From assembly GCA_023159155.1 (NCBI GenBank), contig JAJNNX010000005.1, positions 1,550,001 through 1,614,000 on the forward strand: a stretch of 64,000 nucleotides of DNA, given 5' to 3'. Shown in pieces: positions 61,302-64,000 of the stretch. Within the stretch, counting starts at the first letter, position 1. Every line of letters begins with the position of its first letter. The DNA comes from Ustulina deusta (taxonomy: Eukaryota; Ascomycota; Sordariomycetes; Xylariales; Xylariaceae). The translations under genes were made by a program, and so were the position numbers. The notes under the pieces are model-generated. The model was not told the origin of the DNA. It saw only the letters and a list, made by a program, of their open reading frames with translations, and did not search any database.

Positions 61302-63699
61302 ATGGAGATCGAGGATCATTCTATGGCAGATGCACCTCCTAACGGACTTGGTGTCGCGCACCATTCGTCTGCCTTGGGGAACGACAGGGAGGGGCCGGCC
61401 TCCCTTGTCGATGACGTGGATGCAGCCATGGAGGACAGCGAATCATCTGCCGGGACCGGACAGTTCATCAAGTCAATGCGAAGAAGGGGTCTGCTTCCGA
61501 CAGGATGCTGCTACGACGACAGGATGAAGCTTCATGCAAATGCAGATTTTGGTCCAACGCCTCACCACCCAGAGGACCCAAGGAGAATAGAAGAGATCAT
61601 GAAGATGTTCAAAAAAGCCGGGCTCGTCTACACGGGTCCCGACTCAGAGCTGCTTGATATCTTGAAGGAAACACCGACAAAGTATATGTGGAGGATACCC
61701 GCCAGAGAAGCTACTAAACAGGAAATCTGTACTGTACACACGCCCGGGCACTATGATTGGGTCGAAAACCTCTCTCATATGTCAACCAAGGATCTCCGTG
61801 CCCTTAGCATGACGTTAGACCAGGGTAGAGACTCGCTCTATGTCGGTGGCATGTCGTACGAAGCAGCTCTCCTCTCGGCCGGTGGCTGTATCGAGACCTG
61901 CAAAAACGTAGCTGCTGGTCGCGTCAAAAATGCCTTTGCCGTTATTCGACCACCTGGGCACCATGCCGAATACGATTCCGCCATGGGCTTCTGCCTTTTT
62001 AATAACGTCCCTATTGGAGCCAAAGTCTGCCAAAACGAATATCCCGAGACATGTCGCAAAGTCATGATTCTAGACTGGGATGTGCATCATGGAAACGGAG
62101 TCCAGAATATGTTCTATGATGATCCAAACGTCCTCTATATCTCCCTCCACGTCTATGATAACGGTAATTTCTATCCGGGGAAGCCGGACAACCCGATGAT
62201 ACCCGATGGTGATTTGGATAATGTTGGTCATGGAAAGGGCAAGGGCAAGAATGTCAATATTGCATGGCCGTCACAAGGCATGGGAGATGGAGAATATCTA
62301 GCAGCATTTCAAAAGATTGTCATGCCGATCGCTCAAGAGTTTAACCCAGACCTCGTGATCATCTCGGCCGGCTTCGATGCGGCGGATGGCGACGAACTAG
62401 GAGGCTGCTTTGTCACACCTCCTTGCTATGCTCACATGACGCATATGCTGATGTCTCTCGCTGGCGGCAAAGTGGCAGTATGTTTAGAAGGCGGATATAA
62501 CCTCCAAGCGATATCGCATTCCGCCCTGGCGGTGGCACGGACACTCATGGGAGAGCCGCCACCGCAGATGGAGATGCCGCCCATTAGTAAGGAAGCTGCA
62601 AGAGTCCTGGCTAAAGTGCAGGCTGTCCAAGCTCCTTACTGGGAGTGCATGAGACCTGGGATCATCGATGTACAGCAGTTGGGCAACGGCGCCTCTCGCC
62701 TCCACGATGTCATTCGCGGCTATCAGCGACAAGTACTGTCGGAAAAACATGGCATGATTCCTCTCTTCATCCAGCGCGAGGCTATATTCAAGTCCTTTGA
62801 CAACCAGGTTTTGGTTACACCAGATATCCAGTCAAAACGAAAGGTCCTGTTTATCATCCACGACCCGTGAGTTTCCCCTCCACCGACGCCCGGTTTATTC
62901 TCGCTAATGAACGGATAGTCCTGAGTTGGTAGCAATGCCAGACACCATTGATAACACGGTAGATCCCCACAACGGTTTCATCGCAAGTGCCCACAACGCT
63001 TTCCTCGACGGAATATCATACTGACCGATTCGCTATAGCTTAACGGCGTCATGTCATACATAGATTGGGGACTCAAGAACGGCTTTGGTGTCGTGGATGC
63101 GAACATCCCTCACTACATCACACATCCCGAAGATCTAGATGCTTTCATGCCGCGAACTCCAGAAAAGATCCTGCAAAAGCAAATAGAGGAGCTCGTCTGC
63201 TACATATGGGATAATTACCTACAACTCTACGACGCGGAAGAGCTATTTCTCCTCGGTATCGGCGACGCTTACTTGGGTGTCAAGGTCCTTCTCACTAACC
63301 GTGGTACGTATCCGGCTTGACAGATTCCACTGAGAATCGATGGGGTCAGAGTAGTTGGTTTTCTGTTTGCTGATTTGGACATTAGAGTGCAAGGACCGGA
63401 TATCGGGGGTGGTCAACTTCGTGACGGGCAATCTCCGGCCGGTCAAATCGGAGACGGACCCTGATCTTTCGACGTGGTATAAGCACAATTCCCTCGTCTT
63501 TGTGGCGGGCGATCATGCCTGCTGGAGCGACGAAGACTTGCAAAAGAAGGTCCTCAAGAGACGCTTTGGAGGCGTCAAGAAGAGTACCAAGACTGGTATC
63601 AACTGTATGATGGAGGCGCATGGCCCTGAGGTCCAGGAGTGGATCCTGGCGCGGTTGACTCGCCATAAGAGCGGACACACGACCGAGGACGAGAGGTGA
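61302..63699 (+). CDS. HDA1: Class II histone deacetylase HDA1
   Basis: Zinc-dependent deacetylase that removes acetyl groups from histones and supports silent chromatin. Exons 61302-62866, 62919-62958, 63039-63303 and 63386-63699 give 727 residues if the TGA at 63697 is used. The catalytic domain shows TGCCYDDRMKLHAN, VIRPPGHHAEYDSAMGFCLF, LDWDVHHGNGVQNMFYDD, ISAGFDAADGDELGG and CLEGGYN, so both active-site His and the zinc-binding Asp/His residues are intact. The C-terminal part (DWGLKNGFGVVDANIPHYIT, LFLLGIGDAYLGVKVLLTNR, FVAGDHACWSDEDLQKKVLK) matches the Arb2-like domain of fungal HDA1. ATG 61302 is preferred over an in-frame GTG at 61278. A GTGAGT donor overlaps the stop, so the transcript may continue past 63840 and out of the window. 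Confidence 0.94.
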
Positions 63700-64000
63700 G
63701 TAAGAGAATGATGGTGTTTGCGACGCGGTAGAAGTAGGAATAGCGGTTGCTTGTATCAGGAGTAGGCGCAGAAGTAGGAGTTGCTTGTATCTTAACTCTA
63801 GATAGGCTCATCGATTGTTGTATGCCTTATCGTTATTTTGCTTTCCCAGGGAGCGGGTTTTCACGGGGTCATTGTTTTTCTGGTTTGTGCTGTCTGGGCT
63901 GGAAGCCTGGGCTCTCTCGGCCCAATCGACGGGTTGGAAGCCATTTCCGTATTTCAATCCGTTTGGGATGCACGTGGCGGACGGGGCGGGATGGGAAGGT
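63700..64000 (+). other. 3' flank of HDA1, possible last intron and exon
   Basis: If the donor at 63696 is used, an acceptor TTTCCCAG near 63850 would open a frame to the end of the window (RERVFTGSLFFWFVLSGLEA...). That peptide is hydrophobic and does not resemble HDA1, so I think this is untranslated flank. Confidence 0.35.

Overview
The window is nuclear DNA of a filamentous ascomycete (Pezizomycotina, probably a Sordariomycete). The evidence is short 46-160 bp spliceosomal introns with CTAAC/CTGAC-type branch sites, a Zn2Cys6 regulator, a CE1 acetylxylan esterase, a fungal tandem-CCCH protein, and a long AT-rich block of the kind made by repeat-induced point mutation (RIP). The lineage is inferred from gene content only. 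Coordinates for spliced genes were worked out by hand from splice signals, reading phase and family conservation. In every spliced gene listed the exon lengths sum to a multiple of three.

Layout. 0.7-2.6 kb: mitochondrial ClpX (-). 3.9-6.4 kb: glycogen branching enzyme (+). 6.7-8.3 kb: ORC5 (-). 8.6-12.5 kb is an accessory-looking patch with a Pol III tRNA-like unit, a truncated TIM17 pseudogene that kept its intron, a U6 snRNA gene interrupted by a 50-bp spliceosomal intron, and a broken C2H2 zinc finger/DEDDh exonuclease gene. 14.6-16.5 kb: Zn2Cys6 regulator (+). 16.8-17.8 kb: acetylxylan esterase (-). 19.0-21.0 kb: CCCH protein (-). 21.7-32.05 kb is a gene-free, extremely AT-rich block. 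It holds one complete but mutated LTR retrotransposon (23888-31208, two 253-bp LTRs, 5-bp target duplication). 32-35.7 kb is gene-free.

35.7-37.1 and 37.8-41.3 kb: two proteins of unknown function (+). 43.4-44.4 kb: glycine-zipper protein. 45.7-50.1 kb: 1395-residue chromodomain protein. 53.0-54.0 kb: Rab11-type GTPase. 54.9-56.4 kb: BRX1 ribosome-assembly factor in eight exons. 58.2-59.5 kb: F-box protein. 61.3-63.7 kb: class II histone deacetylase HDA1 with a C-terminal Arb2-like region.

Most genes are unrelated housekeeping functions (proteostasis, glycogen, replication, secretion traffic, ribosome assembly). Two are chromatin factors (chromodomain protein and HDA1), encoded on the same contig as a RIP-type AT-rich block of the sort such proteins commonly act on. 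Gene-free stretches carry many copies of a short TAGGTACCTA-like motif.

The strongest candidates for a second look are the intron-containing U6 gene, the complete LTR element with RIP-damaged termini, a stop-free intron that splits the zinc cluster of the Zn2Cys6 regulator, and the large chromodomain protein.
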